A DNA stretch of 11,792 nt, taken from NCBI GenBank assembly GCA_024277695.1, contig JAJRUR010000078.1, positions 1-11,792 on the forward strand, read 5' to 3'. A program made the position numbers and the translations under genes. Position 1 is the stretch's first letter; every line of letters begins with the position of its first letter. The notes under the pieces are model-generated. The model was not told the origin of the DNA. It made no database searches and saw nothing but the letters and a program-made list of their open reading frames with translations. The DNA is from Bacteroidota bacterium (GTDB taxonomy: Bacteria; Bacteroidota; Bacteroidia; Chitinophagales; Saprospiraceae). Below, in pieces: positions 1-6,942 of the stretch.

Positions 1-2
1 AT

Positions 3-140
3 ACAGTGATCCTTGGAGTGTACCTCCATGGTTTGGCAGGAGATCTGGCTTCTGACCAACTCGGCAAAACCGCTTTGATTGCGAGTGACATCATCCATTA
101 TATACCGGAAGCATTTGGCAAAATAGATCAAAATGCATGA
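3..140 (+). CDS. nnrD: NAD(P)H-hydrate dehydratase, C-terminal end (partial)
   Basis: This is the last 45 codons of a gene that begins before the window; the reading frame starts at base 3 and ends at TGA 138-140. The visible peptide contains GVYLHGLAGDLASDQLG followed by ALIASDIIHYIPEAF, which matches the conserved C-terminus of the ADP/ATP-dependent NAD(P)H-hydrate dehydratase (YjeF C-terminal, ribokinase-like fold). That enzyme repairs hydrated, inactive NADH and NADPH in the cytosol. In many bacteria it is fused to an N-terminal epimerase domain, but whether this is so here lies outside the window. The identification rests on a short but characteristic tail. No terminator is visible after it, and the next gene has its own promoter. 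Confidence 0.8.
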   Translation, partial: TVILGVYLHGLAGDLASDQLGKTALIASDIIHYIPEAFGKIDQNA

Positions 141-252
141 TCAATTAAGACTTGTCGTTTTTGAAAAGAACTATTTTTGTGACCGAGATGCGCATGGATG
201 GGTCAAATAAACTACATCGTCGATTGGTTTTCCATAGTCTTTTATTTTTAGT

Positions 253-260
253 TATCTTTG
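253..260 (+). promoter_or_regulatory. Bacteroidota-type -7 promoter element for the DUF1573 gene
   Basis: TATCTTTG matches the Bacteroidota -7 consensus TAnnTTTG exactly. A T-rich run (TTTT at 228-231) and a TTG (224-226) lie upstream and could serve as a weak -33 element, though the spacing (21-26 bases) is a little long. Only four bases separate the element from the ATG at 265. The expected start of transcription therefore falls at or next to the start codon. Confidence 0.6.
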
Positions 261-264
261 CGAT

Positions 265-738
265 ATGAAATGGTTAAGTATAATTGTATTGTGGAGTGTG
301 TGGGCTTGCGGATCGGATAGTGAGCCCAAAGTTCAGACTACTCCGGTCAGCAAATATGCCGACATCATACGCAATCCGCTGAGTGCCCAAGGTGATATCG
401 ACAGTAACAATGTGGCCAAAATGAGTTTTGAGGAAATAGTTTTTGATTTTGATACGATTATGGAAGGTACCGTAGTCCAGCATACGTTTCATTTTACAAA
501 CACCGGAAAAAAACCTCTCAGCATCATGGATGCCCGGTCTACTTGTGGCTGTACTATTGCCCACTACCCAAAAGAGATTATTGAGTCGGGACAAAAGGGC
601 TCTATCAAGGCGAGCTTTGATTCGAATGGCAAGACCTTTGACCAAGATAAACCTATCACGATATATGCCAATACATTACCTCAAAAAACCGTCGTGCGGA
701 TGCGAGGATTTGTGATACCAAAAACGCAGAAAAAGTAA
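265..738 (+). CDS. DUF1573 lipoprotein
   Basis: This 157-residue protein starts with a lipoprotein signal peptide: a hydrophobic segment, then VWAC with the acylated cysteine at residue 15. Residues 55 to 152 form a DUF1573 domain, an immunoglobulin-like beta fold. The hallmark is the STCGCTIAHYP motif near residue 92, followed by a strand pattern ending in VVRMRGFV. The protein should be anchored to a membrane and face the periplasm. DUF1573 proteins are very common in Bacteroidota but have no established activity. The gene lies nine bases before yajC and is probably co-transcribed with it and the YbbR-like gene, an order that recurs in the phylum. The start is fixed by the need for the signal peptide. 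The promoter lies so close to the ATG that the mRNA may lack a leader. Confidence 0.9.
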   Translation: MKWLSIIVLWSVWACGSDSEPKVQTTPVSKYADIIRNPLSAQGDIDSNNVAKMSFEEIVFDFDTIMEGTVVQHTFHFTNTGKKPLSIMDARSTCGCTIAHYPKEIIESGQKGSIKASFDSNGKTFDQDKPITIYANTLPQKTVVRMRGFVIPKTQKK

Positions 739-747
739 AATCAAAAC

Positions 748-1074
748 ATGATACATCTAATGATATCTCTAGCAATGCTCTTGCAGACCAAGTCCGGTGG
801 TAATTTCTTGACTTCCAACTGGCCGCTTCTTGCGATTCTGTTGATATTTGCCTTTATGTGGTATCCACAGATCAAACGTCAGAAAGAACAGAGTAAGTTT
901 ATCGACAATCTAAGTAAAGGTGATGAGGTGGTAACTGATAGTGGTATCATCGGGATAGTCAACAAAATCGAGGACAATAGTGTGACCTTAAAAGTAGATA
1001 GCAAGAGTTTTATCAAGATACTTAAAGCGAATATATCTCGGGAGCGAACTGCCCAACTCAGCAGTAAATCTTAG
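748..1074 (+). CDS. yajC: Preprotein translocase accessory subunit YajC
   Basis: This 108-residue protein has the YajC layout: a short N-terminus, one transmembrane segment at about residues 26-40 (LLAILLIFAFMWYPQ), a basic stretch beginning QIKRQKEQ, and a small soluble domain. The soluble domain contains the family pattern L-KGDEVVTDSGIIGIV followed by a beta-rich tail. YajC associates with SecD and SecF and supports Sec-dependent export and membrane-protein insertion at the inner membrane. The length is normal for the family. It sits nine bases after the DUF1573 gene and four bases before the YbbR-like gene, so the three probably form one transcript. A second in-frame ATG at codon 5 could also serve as the start. 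Confidence 0.95.
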   Translation: MIHLMISLAMLLQTKSGGNFLTSNWPLLAILLIFAFMWYPQIKRQKEQSKFIDNLSKGDEVVTDSGIIGIVNKIEDNSVTLKVDSKSFIKILKANISRERTAQLSSKS

Positions 1075-1078
1075 GCCT

Positions 1079-2035
1079 ATGGACCTGTTTAGGCTCTTCC
1101 TAAAAAGATGCCAAGCATTTATTTCAGAACATTTGGCTTATCTGGGTTTTCTATTGCTGGCTATATTTATATGGTTTTTGATCAAAATGTCGGATACATT
1201 TGAGCTGACAGAACAGTTTGAAATAGAATACCGACTGGACGACAATTATATATTTGACCAAAGTCCTCCACACCAAGTCAATATGCTGATGCGTGCCAAA
1301 GGATGGGACTTTTTTAATCTCTACATCGGCGAATTTCAAAAAAAATTATTCATCGATACAAAGCCTGAGCAAGGCAGTCAAACACTTAGTCGCACTACCC
1401 TCACTCGTGCTATTCAACGCCAATTGTCCGATTCGAGGATCAATATTTTACAATTATCTCCGGACCATATTGCCCTGAGTTTTGCTAAGAAAGCTCAAAA
1501 ATATATACCTGTATCCCTACAAGGAACTTTGGAGTGTTCTGAAGCGCATATACTGCTAAATCCGATCCGGGTACTACCGGATAGTGTGTTGATCAGGGGT
1601 GATCTCGCACGAATCGAACAGATAGATCAATGGGCAACTGAATCCTTCAGCTATACAGATGTCAAAGCAAGTTTTGAAGACAGTCTTCAATTAGTACCGG
1701 CGACGGACGGATTGGACATCCTGCCCCATACCGTGCTACTAAAAGTAGAAATAGAGCAAAAAACAAACAAAAAAATTATAGTCGATATATCCAATGCTTT
1801 GGACAGTATTTTGGTCATTCCTTCCGAGATCGAAATAAGTTTTGAAGTAGGGTTGAGTCGATATCAAGATATTGAGCCGGAGGACTTTAAGTTGGAAATT
1901 CAGATAGACAGTAACCGCAGTCAGAAAGTGCTGATCGCCCCCATTTTATTGACAGACCAGCCCGCTTGGATAGAGAACATCCGTTTTACTCCAAAAGCAG
2001 TTGAGTACATATATAAAAGTGCGATAGATCACTAA
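1079..2035 (+). CDS. YbbR-like (CdaR-family) membrane-anchored protein
   Basis: This 318-residue protein has a short cytoplasmic N-terminus, one transmembrane helix at about residues 20-36 (AYLGFLLLAIFIWFLIK), and a long beta-rich extracytoplasmic region. Repeats of about 80-90 residues with alternating hydrophobic strands resemble tandem YbbR domains, for example the stretch PVSLQGTLE to DSVLIRGDLARIEQI near residues 142-180. In Firmicutes, YbbR/CdaR proteins regulate the c-di-AMP cyclase CdaA. No cyclase gene is in this window, so that role cannot be assigned here. The position straight after yajC (four bases) matches the usual Bacteroidota order. The gene often found next in that order, coaE, is not present; a desaturase follows after about 100 bases. 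The family call comes from topology, repeat pattern and context and is good but not certain. Confidence 0.8.
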   Translation: MDLFRLFLKRCQAFISEHLAYLGFLLLAIFIWFLIKMSDTFELTEQFEIEYRLDDNYIFDQSPPHQVNMLMRAKGWDFFNLYIGEFQKKLFIDTKPEQGSQTLSRTTLTRAIQRQLSDSRINILQLSPDHIALSFAKKAQKYIPVSLQGTLECSEAHILLNPIRVLPDSVLIRGDLARIEQIDQWATESFSYTDVKASFEDSLQLVPATDGLDILPHTVLLKVEIEQKTNKKIIVDISNALDSILVIPSEIEISFEVGLSRYQDIEPEDFKLEIQIDSNRSQKVLIAPILLTDQPAWIENIRFTPKAVEYIYKSAIDH

Positions 2036-2138
2036 AGATGCTTAAGTTTTGACTTATAGTTAGCTATGTGCATATAAATAGTGATATATTGCGCAAGAAT
2101 AAACCCACGAATTTTAGTAAACATCAAAGCCAGAAGTA

Positions 2139-3149
2139 ATGAATGAAATTGCAGCAAAATACAATGTCCGCCTTGAAGTCATGCAGCATATGGAAAAAGA
2201 TATAGCAGGTTATGTGGACAAATATCTCATTCCGATAGAAGAAAATTGGCAGCCATTTGATTTTTTGCCGGATCCCAAAGCGGAGGGTTTTACAGAAAAG
2301 ATCAACGAGCTCCGAGAGGCTTGTAAAGAGCTGCCCTATGATTTTTGGATAGTACTGATTGGTGATATGCTGACAGAAGAAGCATTGCCCACTTATGAAT
2401 CATGGCTTATGAGTGTAGATGGTATCAATGCAGCTGAAGCAAATCCCTGGTCGAAATGGATTTCGGCATGGACTGCCGAAGAAAACCGCCATGGTGACCT
2501 ACTTAACCGCTATCTTTATCTATCAGGTCGTGTCAATATGCGCGAGATCGAAATCACAACCCAATATCTAATCGCTGAGGGTTTTGACATCGGAACAGCA
2601 CGAGACCCTTACAAGAATTTTGTTTATACGAGTTTTCAAGAGTTAGCTACACGTGTATCACACTTTAGGGTAGCACGACTAGCCTCAAAATATGGTGTCC
2701 AATCGCTTTCGCGCATATGCACAGTAATAGCCTCAGACGAAATGCGGCACCATCTGGCCTATAGAGAATTTGTCCAACAGATATTTTTGGTAGATCCCAA
2801 TGAAATGATGCTCGCATTGGAATACATGATGCGACGCAAGATCATCATGCCGGCGATGTTTCTTCGCGAATCCGGAGGTCAGGCAGGCGATGCCTTTGTA
2901 CACTTTTCTAACTGTGCCGAAAGGCTCAATGTCTATACCTTTAGAGACTACATCGATATCATGGAAAAACTCTTCAAATTCTGGAAACTCGAAGATGTCG
3001 AAGGACTGGAAGAAGATGGCAAAAGAGCACGAGATTACCTGTTAGGTCTAGTGGCTAGAATGAAGAGAATTGCTGATCGCAAAGTCATCTCGCAAGAGCA
3101 ATATGATTTTAAATGGGTTCATCGAAATGGCAGATACAAAGAAGCTTAA
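2139..3149 (+). CDS. Soluble acyl-ACP desaturase (stearoyl-ACP 9-desaturase type)
   Basis: This 336-residue protein is a di-iron fatty-acid desaturase of the plastid stearoyl-ACP family (FA_desaturase_2). It introduces a cis double bond into an acyl chain carried on acyl carrier protein, using O2 and reduced ferredoxin. Iron ligands are visible: E80/E81 in TEEALPTYE, E115 and H118 in EENRHG, E168 in FQEL, and E201 and H204 in DEMRHH. The spacings 115-168 and 168-201 equal those I recall for the castor enzyme (143-196 and 196-229). The stretch AWTAEENRHGDLLNRYLYL is strikingly plant-like. There is no membrane segment, so it should be cytosolic. It has no coding neighbour closer than 58 bases and probably has its own promoter in 2036-2138, though I cannot point to a clean element. 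Its likely role is control of membrane fluidity. Confidence 0.92.
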   Translation: MNEIAAKYNVRLEVMQHMEKDIAGYVDKYLIPIEENWQPFDFLPDPKAEGFTEKINELREACKELPYDFWIVLIGDMLTEEALPTYESWLMSVDGINAAEANPWSKWISAWTAEENRHGDLLNRYLYLSGRVNMREIEITTQYLIAEGFDIGTARDPYKNFVYTSFQELATRVSHFRVARLASKYGVQSLSRICTVIASDEMRHHLAYREFVQQIFLVDPNEMMLALEYMMRRKIIMPAMFLRESGGQAGDAFVHFSNCAERLNVYTFRDYIDIMEKLFKFWKLEDVEGLEEDGKRARDYLLGLVARMKRIADRKVISQEQYDFKWVHRNGRYKEA

Positions 3150-3207
3150 CTTAGCGTTTTTTTTACAGTGCGTGGACACGATTATTTATCCTATTTAGTA
3201 TTAAGAA

Positions 3208-3834
3208 ATGACTATAGTTAAAAGAATACGACGATTTTTTATCACGACAATCATCGGTGGTATTTTGGTATTGCTCCCCCTAGTGATTTTTGTATTTGTC
3301 ATCAGCTTTTTTTTTAAGTTTTTGGCCGGATTACTCGCTCCGCTAACAGAAGTTATCTCTAAGTACACACAATATGACGTGATCATAGTGGACTTGATCG
3401 CCTTTGTAGCAGCTATATTGTTTTGTTTTTTGGTTGGTTTACTGATTCGGACACGAGTAGGTACAAATATTTTTGGTGCCGTAGAGCGCAATTGGCTTCA
3501 CAAACTGCCCTTGTATGGTACGATCAAAGAAACCGTCCAACAGTTTACAGGCTCAAAAAAAATGCCTTTTTCCGAAGTGATTTTGGTACGGCCTTTTGAT
3601 AACAAAACGGCTATGACAGGATTCATCACCGAAACGCATGGCGACGGGCTCTATACTGTTTTTGTTCCTACCGGCCCCAATCCTACAAATGGATTTATTT
3701 TTCACGTCAGTGAAGATCAGATCGAACATCTCGATGCAGGTACAGAGGATGCTATGCGATCCATCATTGGAGTGGGAGTTGGTTCGCGAAAAATTTTATT
3801 TGCCGAAAGGCTAAAAAAAGATAAAACAACTTAA
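3208..3834 (+). CDS. DUF502 family membrane protein
   Basis: This 208-residue protein has two transmembrane segments, at about residues 12-36 and 58-80, each flanked by basic residues (KRIRR before the first, RTR after the second). A soluble C-terminal domain follows. The family patterns are LPLYGTIKETVQQF (100-113), FSEVILVRPF (121-130) and VPTGPNPTNGF (153-163), which together identify DUF502. The family includes the plant COV (continuous vascular ring) proteins, but its biochemical function is unknown. It follows the desaturase gene after 58 bases on the same strand and may share its transcript. It converges with a short membrane-protein gene that ends 12 bases downstream. No hairpin terminator is visible between them. 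Confidence 0.88.
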   Translation: MTIVKRIRRFFITTIIGGILVLLPLVIFVFVISFFFKFLAGLLAPLTEVISKYTQYDVIIVDLIAFVAAILFCFLVGLLIRTRVGTNIFGAVERNWLHKLPLYGTIKETVQQFTGSKKMPFSEVILVRPFDNKTAMTGFITETHGDGLYTVFVPTGPNPTNGFIFHVSEDQIEHLDAGTEDAMRSIIGVGVGSRKILFAERLKKDKTT

Positions 3835-3846
3835 TAAAAGCGGATA

Positions 3847-4002
3847 TTACATCATTCGGAGTGCCTTGAGCAGATAAGTGCCCACAAAGGGAAGTGTCAC
3901 CCAAAACCAGCCGCGAAGTACCGGAGAAATGAGCATCACCCACATCAGTATAAAAAATACGATAAATAATATCCAGTCCATTTTTGTTGATGAGTCAGTC
4001 AT
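3847..4002 (-). CDS. Small membrane protein of 51 residues, function unknown
   Basis: Read on the - strand from ATG at 4002 to TAA at 3847, this frame gives 51 residues. It begins MTDSSTKMDWILFIVFFILM. Two hydrophobic segments, at about residues 9-27 and 33-48, are separated by a short SPVLRG turn, which suggests a small helical hairpin in the inner membrane. An in-frame stop lies upstream of the ATG. A perfect TATCTTTG element is present at 4024-4031, placing the likely transcription start about 16 bases before the ATG. Promoter, start and uninterrupted hydrophobic coding together make this more than a chance frame. It lies 48 bases after truB and converges with the DUF502 gene. I do not recognise the family. 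A second start at codon 8 (MDW) is possible. Confidence 0.65.
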   Translation of the reverse strand: MTDSSTKMDWILFIVFFILMWVMLISPVLRGWFWVTLPFVGTYLLKALRMM

Positions 4003-4023
4003 GTCTAATGCTTATGTTAGCTG

Positions 4024-4031
4024 CAAAGATA
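4024..4031 (-). promoter_or_regulatory. Bacteroidota-type -7 promoter element for the small membrane protein
   Basis: The - strand reads TATCTTTG here, preceded by GT and followed by C, the same context as the element in front of the DUF1573 gene. A T-rich stretch (TTTTTAG) lies about 20 bases upstream and could stand in for the -33 element. The predicted start of transcription, near 4019, leaves a leader of about 16 bases before the ATG at 4002. The upstream part of this promoter overlaps the 3' end of truB. Confidence 0.6.
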
Positions 4032-4050
4032 ACAAATACTAGTATGTTTT

Positions 4051-4779
4051 CTAAAAAGATTCGTCACATCTTTTGACAAAATCCTCTATACGGAGAGCAT
4101 CCTCTACACAGTACTCCCCTATCTGCGTGCGACGAAGTGCACTTAGATAAGCACCACTCCCCATTGCTTTACCAAAATCATTTACCAGACTGCGTATATA
4201 CGTACCTTTACTGCAGCAAACACTAAATTGGAGTAAGTTGGTCTGAGGTGCATAAGAGGAGATATCAAAACTATAGATCTCAACAGTTCTAGCTTCCAAA
4301 CTCAGTTGCTGGCCTTTTCTAGCACGATGGTAAGCTCGGACACCATCTACCTTGATCGCAGAATATAGCGGAGGTACTTGATCTATGCTCCCTATGAATT
4401 GCTTTCGATGGGTATCCAACAACTCCGGAGTGATATGATCAACCTCAAAGCTTGCATCCACTTCAGTCTCTGCATCATACGAAGGTGTAGTACTACCCAA
4501 AACCATCGTTCCTTGGTAAGTTTTAGTAGCGTTTTGGACTTCTGCGATCCGCTTGGTATAACTACCGGCTCCCAAAACCAATAATCCCGTAGCATACGGA
4601 TCCAATGTACCGGCATGACCCAGTTTATATTTTTTGAGATTGAGACTCCTTCGGATGGCATAACGCAGTTTGTTGACTACGTCAAACGATGTCCAATCAA
4701 ATGGCTTATCGATCAAAATAAATGCTCCTAATCGAAGATCATCCTTCAAAAAATGTTGCTTATGGATAATTCTTGTCAT
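4051..4779 (-). CDS. truB: tRNA pseudouridine(55) synthase TruB
   Basis: This 242-residue enzyme converts U55 of the tRNA T-loop to pseudouridine. The N-terminal motif LGAFILIDKPFDWTSFDVV is followed by LGHAGTLDPYATGLLVLGAG, with the catalytic aspartate at residue 60. Further family motifs are PPLYSAIKVDGVRAYHRARKG and CSKGTYIRSLVNDFGKAMG. I chose the ATG at 4779 because it overlaps the uppP stop as ATGA (4776-4779), a normal coupling arrangement. A longer frame beginning at 4821 only reads the end of uppP in another frame. The length is somewhat below that of E. coli TruB (314) because the C-terminal extension is short, as in many Bacteroidota. It is the last gene of the DUF3098 - uppP - truB transcript. 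Confidence 0.95.
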   Translation of the reverse strand: MTRIIHKQHFLKDDLRLGAFILIDKPFDWTSFDVVNKLRYAIRRSLNLKKYKLGHAGTLDPYATGLLVLGAGSYTKRIAEVQNATKTYQGTMVLGSTTPSYDAETEVDASFEVDHITPELLDTHRKQFIGSIDQVPPLYSAIKVDGVRAYHRARKGQQLSLEARTVEIYSFDISSYAPQTNLLQFSVCCSKGTYIRSLVNDFGKAMGSGAYLSALRRTQIGEYCVEDALRIEDFVKRCDESF

Positions 4780-5570
4780 CCTCGTAAAAATAATAGAACC
4801 GATACACCTACCAAAAAACAATATACAGCAAAATAACGCAGACGGCTATTATTGACCAATTTGATCATTAGGCGACAAGCCAAAATTCCGGATAGAAAAG
4901 CAGCTGCAAATCCAAGCCCTAAAGAGCCCCAATTTATTTGATCTGATACCCAAGCCCCATCCTTGATATCCAGTAATATCTTACCAAATATCAACGGAAC
5001 AACCATCAAAAATGAAAATCTTGCCGCTTCAGATCGTTTGACCCCCAAGAGTACTGATCCTGCTATAGTAGCCCCTGACCGACTTATACCGGGCAAAATA
5101 GCTATCGCCTGGGCTACCCCTACCACGATAGATCGAGTAGCGTTGAGCTTGCGCTCTGTAGTTTGCTGCAGATCTGCAAGCAACAATAATCCTGCCGTAA
5201 TGATCAAACTCACTCCCACCAGAATCATCTGATGAAAAAATAGTGCTTCGATCTTATCTTCAAAAAAAACTCCCACGATTGCCGCAGGTATCATCGATAG
5301 TAAGATATAAAATATGAAGCGATGTTCTGTTTTGGCAGACCGATTCGCCAAAGATCTAATCAAGTCCAAAATATCCTTTCGGAAAACAAAAATCGTACTC
5401 AGGGCTGTAGCAAAATGAAGGACGACAGTAGTAGTAAGACTTTCTTGACCCAAGCTATCATCTCCTAACAGAAGTTTAAAAATCTCCAGGTGACCACTAC
5501 TACTCACAGGCAAAAACTCTGTCAATCCCTGTATGATCCCAAGGATGATCAAGCGCAGATATTCGCTCAT
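4776..5570 (-). CDS. uppP: Undecaprenyl-diphosphatase UppP (BacA family)
   Basis: This 264-residue integral membrane enzyme removes a phosphate from undecaprenyl diphosphate, recycling the lipid carrier for peptidoglycan and other surface polymers. The first active-site segment, QGLTEFLPVSSSGHLE, spans residues 14-29 and includes E18, S25 and H27. The second, LPGISRSGATIAG, spans 159-171 and includes R164. The remainder is a series of hydrophobic helices, and the length is typical (about 265-275). Overproduction of this family gives bacitracin resistance in other bacteria, but here it is most simply the housekeeping copy. It starts nine bases after the DUF3098 gene and ends in a four-base overlap with truB, so the three genes are almost certainly one operon. 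Confidence 0.95.
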   Translation of the reverse strand: MSEYLRLIILGIIQGLTEFLPVSSSGHLEIFKLLLGDDSLGQESLTTTVVLHFATALSTIFVFRKDILDLIRSLANRSAKTEHRFIFYILLSMIPAAIVGVFFEDKIEALFFHQMILVGVSLIITAGLLLLADLQQTTERKLNATRSIVVGVAQAIAILPGISRSGATIAGSVLLGVKRSEAARFSFLMVVPLIFGKILLDIKDGAWVSDQINWGSLGLGFAAAFLSGILACRLMIKLVNNSRLRYFAVYCFLVGVSVLLFLRG

Positions 5571-5579
5571 CAGTAAAGA

Positions 5580-5888
5580 CTATTTAAAAATGGCAAGTAC
5601 CTCAATCACCAGCCCGGCCAATATCAATATAGGCGCTAGTGTGATCCTACGAAAACTGTAGATCAGCGAGTCATCCCAAACATCCGGACTCGGCATAGCA
5701 CCGCCGGACATCAAGAATAGCCCCAGAAGAATCAATCCAAATCCAGCTAACATCCAAAGGTAGTTTTTCTTGCCAAAATACAACTCGACCTGCTGCCCTA
5801 CAGAAGATCCTGAACGCAATACATTCCTAGGCTTTGTCGGGGATATTTTTGACTTGGCGGATGATTTTTTCTTCTTATGTTTTGCCAT
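5580..5888 (-). CDS. DUF3098 family membrane protein
   Basis: This 102-residue protein has a very basic N-terminal tail (MAKHKKKKSSAKSK, rich in Lys and Ser) and two hydrophobic segments at about residues 44-62 and 85-101. Between them is the pattern MSGG followed by a short loop containing PDVWDD. The combination of FGKKNYLW before the first helix with SFRRITLAPILILAGLVIEV around the second is the signature of DUF3098, a small two-helix family restricted to Bacteroidota as far as I know. Its function is unknown. It is almost always found between ftsX and uppP, as here, which suggests a role in the cell envelope or at the division site. It has its own promoter element at 5914-5921 and begins the operon that continues into uppP and truB. 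Confidence 0.87.
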   Translation of the reverse strand: MAKHKKKKSSAKSKISPTKPRNVLRSGSSVGQQVELYFGKKNYLWMLAGFGLILLGLFLMSGGAMPSPDVWDDSLIYSFRRITLAPILILAGLVIEVLAIFK

Positions 5889-5913
5889 AGCTATATTCTT
5901 AAATTTGATAAGT

Positions 5914-5921
5914 CAAAGATA
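5914..5921 (-). promoter_or_regulatory. Bacteroidota-type -7 promoter element for DUF3098 - uppP - truB
   Basis: The - strand reads TATCTTTG, an exact match to TAnnTTTG, preceded by GT as in two other promoters of this window. It sits 12 bases beyond the ftsX stop and implies a transcription start near 5909, about 20 bases before the ATG of the DUF3098 gene. No clear TTTG is present at the -33 position. Confidence 0.6.
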
Positions 5922-5932
5922 ACAATTAATTC

Positions 5933-6775
5933 TTATAAATCTTCCATCTCCTTTGAAGAAAACCGAGTAATACTCCAATAGCTGATGCATAGTATGCATA
6001 CCAAGATCACTAGCCATACAAGGATGACCAAAGCAATAGCTCGTAGGTCCATATCCAAGAGCTCTCTCATCTGTTGAAGGCCGATAAGCCGCCATGCCAA
6101 CAAGAAGAGCACTGCCGATGCTAGCATCATGGCTACCAGACCAATGCTTGTAAATCGGACCAAAAACGGCCATACTATGGTACTACTTGTCGCACCAACG
6201 AGTTCCATCGTCTTGATCTTACGCCTTTCGGCAAATAAAATCAAGCGAAATAGGCCACTCAAAATCGTAATGGCCAAAACAAATATCACGAGACTGAGTA
6301 CGATCAATACTTTTTTCCAAAGGTTAAAATGCTCTTTTAAGCTCCGAATATATCCCGTTTGGACATAAATATCCTTGACGGATGAAAACCGGCGAATTTT
6401 TTCAACAGTAGGACCAAGGTCCGGGTCATAAATCGCCTCGGTACTAAAACTCAGCACATTGGAAAAGGGATTCTCTCCGTCCAACTCAAAAGAAATACCG
6501 GTCTCTTGCTCCATAAATTCAGCTGCCATAGCACCATTTCTGAAGACTATCGTTGTGTCATCAATTTGGGGATCCGATCGCAATATTTTGATGATCTGAT
6601 CAACATCTCGGTCATCGTGCAGCTCGATCAACTGCCATACATCTGCATGCAAATGGGCTATCAGCGGTCTTTCAAGCAAGATAAGCAGACTCATCAGCGC
6701 AGTGACGACAAACAATATCGTCGTACTGATCATAGCGATCAAAAAACTCGAAAAAGGTATAAATGACTTTGACAT
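5933..6775 (-). CDS. ftsX: Cell division protein FtsX (ABC permease)
   Basis: This 280-residue inner-membrane protein is the permease partner of the ATPase FtsE. FtsEX controls peptidoglycan hydrolases at the division site rather than transporting a substrate. Four membrane segments are visible, at about residues 12-34, 154-178, 205-228 and 246-267, with a periplasmic domain of roughly 115 residues between the first two. The motif RRKIKTMELVGATSSTIVWP after the second helix is diagnostic of FtsX. The ATG at 6775 (MSKSF) fits the family better than an in-frame ATG at 6802, and a possible -7 element lies between the two. ftsE is not in the window, which is common in Bacteroidota. The gene ends shortly before the promoter of the DUF3098 operon, so transcription may also read through into it. 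Confidence 0.92.
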   Translation of the reverse strand: MSKSFIPFSSFLIAMISTTILFVVTALMSLLILLERPLIAHLHADVWQLIELHDDRDVDQIIKILRSDPQIDDTTIVFRNGAMAAEFMEQETGISFELDGENPFSNVLSFSTEAIYDPDLGPTVEKIRRFSSVKDIYVQTGYIRSLKEHFNLWKKVLIVLSLVIFVLAITILSGLFRLILFAERRKIKTMELVGATSSTIVWPFLVRFTSIGLVAMMLASAVLFLLAWRLIGLQQMRELLDMDLRAIALVILVWLVILVCILCISYWSITRFSSKEMEDL

Positions 6776-6791
6776 ATGTACTATATGATGA

Positions 6792-6799
6792 CAAATATG
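6792..6799 (-). promoter_or_regulatory. Possible -7 element for ftsX
   Basis: The - strand reads CATATTTG, one base off TAnnTTTG. It would start transcription near 6786 and leave a leader of about 11 bases before the ATG at 6775. A TTTTG (6828-6824) upstream is spaced 24 bases away, longer than usual. This is a weak match and is offered mainly because it agrees with the shorter ftsX start. Confidence 0.3.
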
Positions 6800-6942
6800 C
6801 AAGAATTTTTATTGATCCGACAGCAAAACGGATGCAGTAGCTCCATTTAGACCATAAAAATCCAATTCGGAACAGACAGGAGAAAAAATAATTTTTTTTT
6901 CTAAAAATTACCTATTTCTTAATATTTTGTTAAATTTACCTT

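Noticed and set aside
274..645. 123-codon - strand frame opposite the DUF1573 gene
   Set aside because: The + strand frame has a clear lipoprotein signal and domain motif. The antisense frame has neither and is explained as a shadow.
4780..4821. Longer truB frame starting at 4821
   Set aside because: The extra 14 residues only read the end of uppP in another frame. The ATG at 4779 forms an ATGA overlap with the uppP stop and fits the family N-terminus.
6776..6802. Longer ftsX frame starting at 6802
   Set aside because: The added residues (MHICHHIVH) do not look like an FtsX N-terminus, and a possible -7 element would lie inside them. The start at 6775 is preferred.
6881..6902. A-tract and T-tract that could pair as a hairpin
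   Set aside because: It contains almost only A-T pairs and no GC-rich stem, so it is not a credible terminator. It is better seen as AT-rich, possibly promoter-stimulating, DNA.
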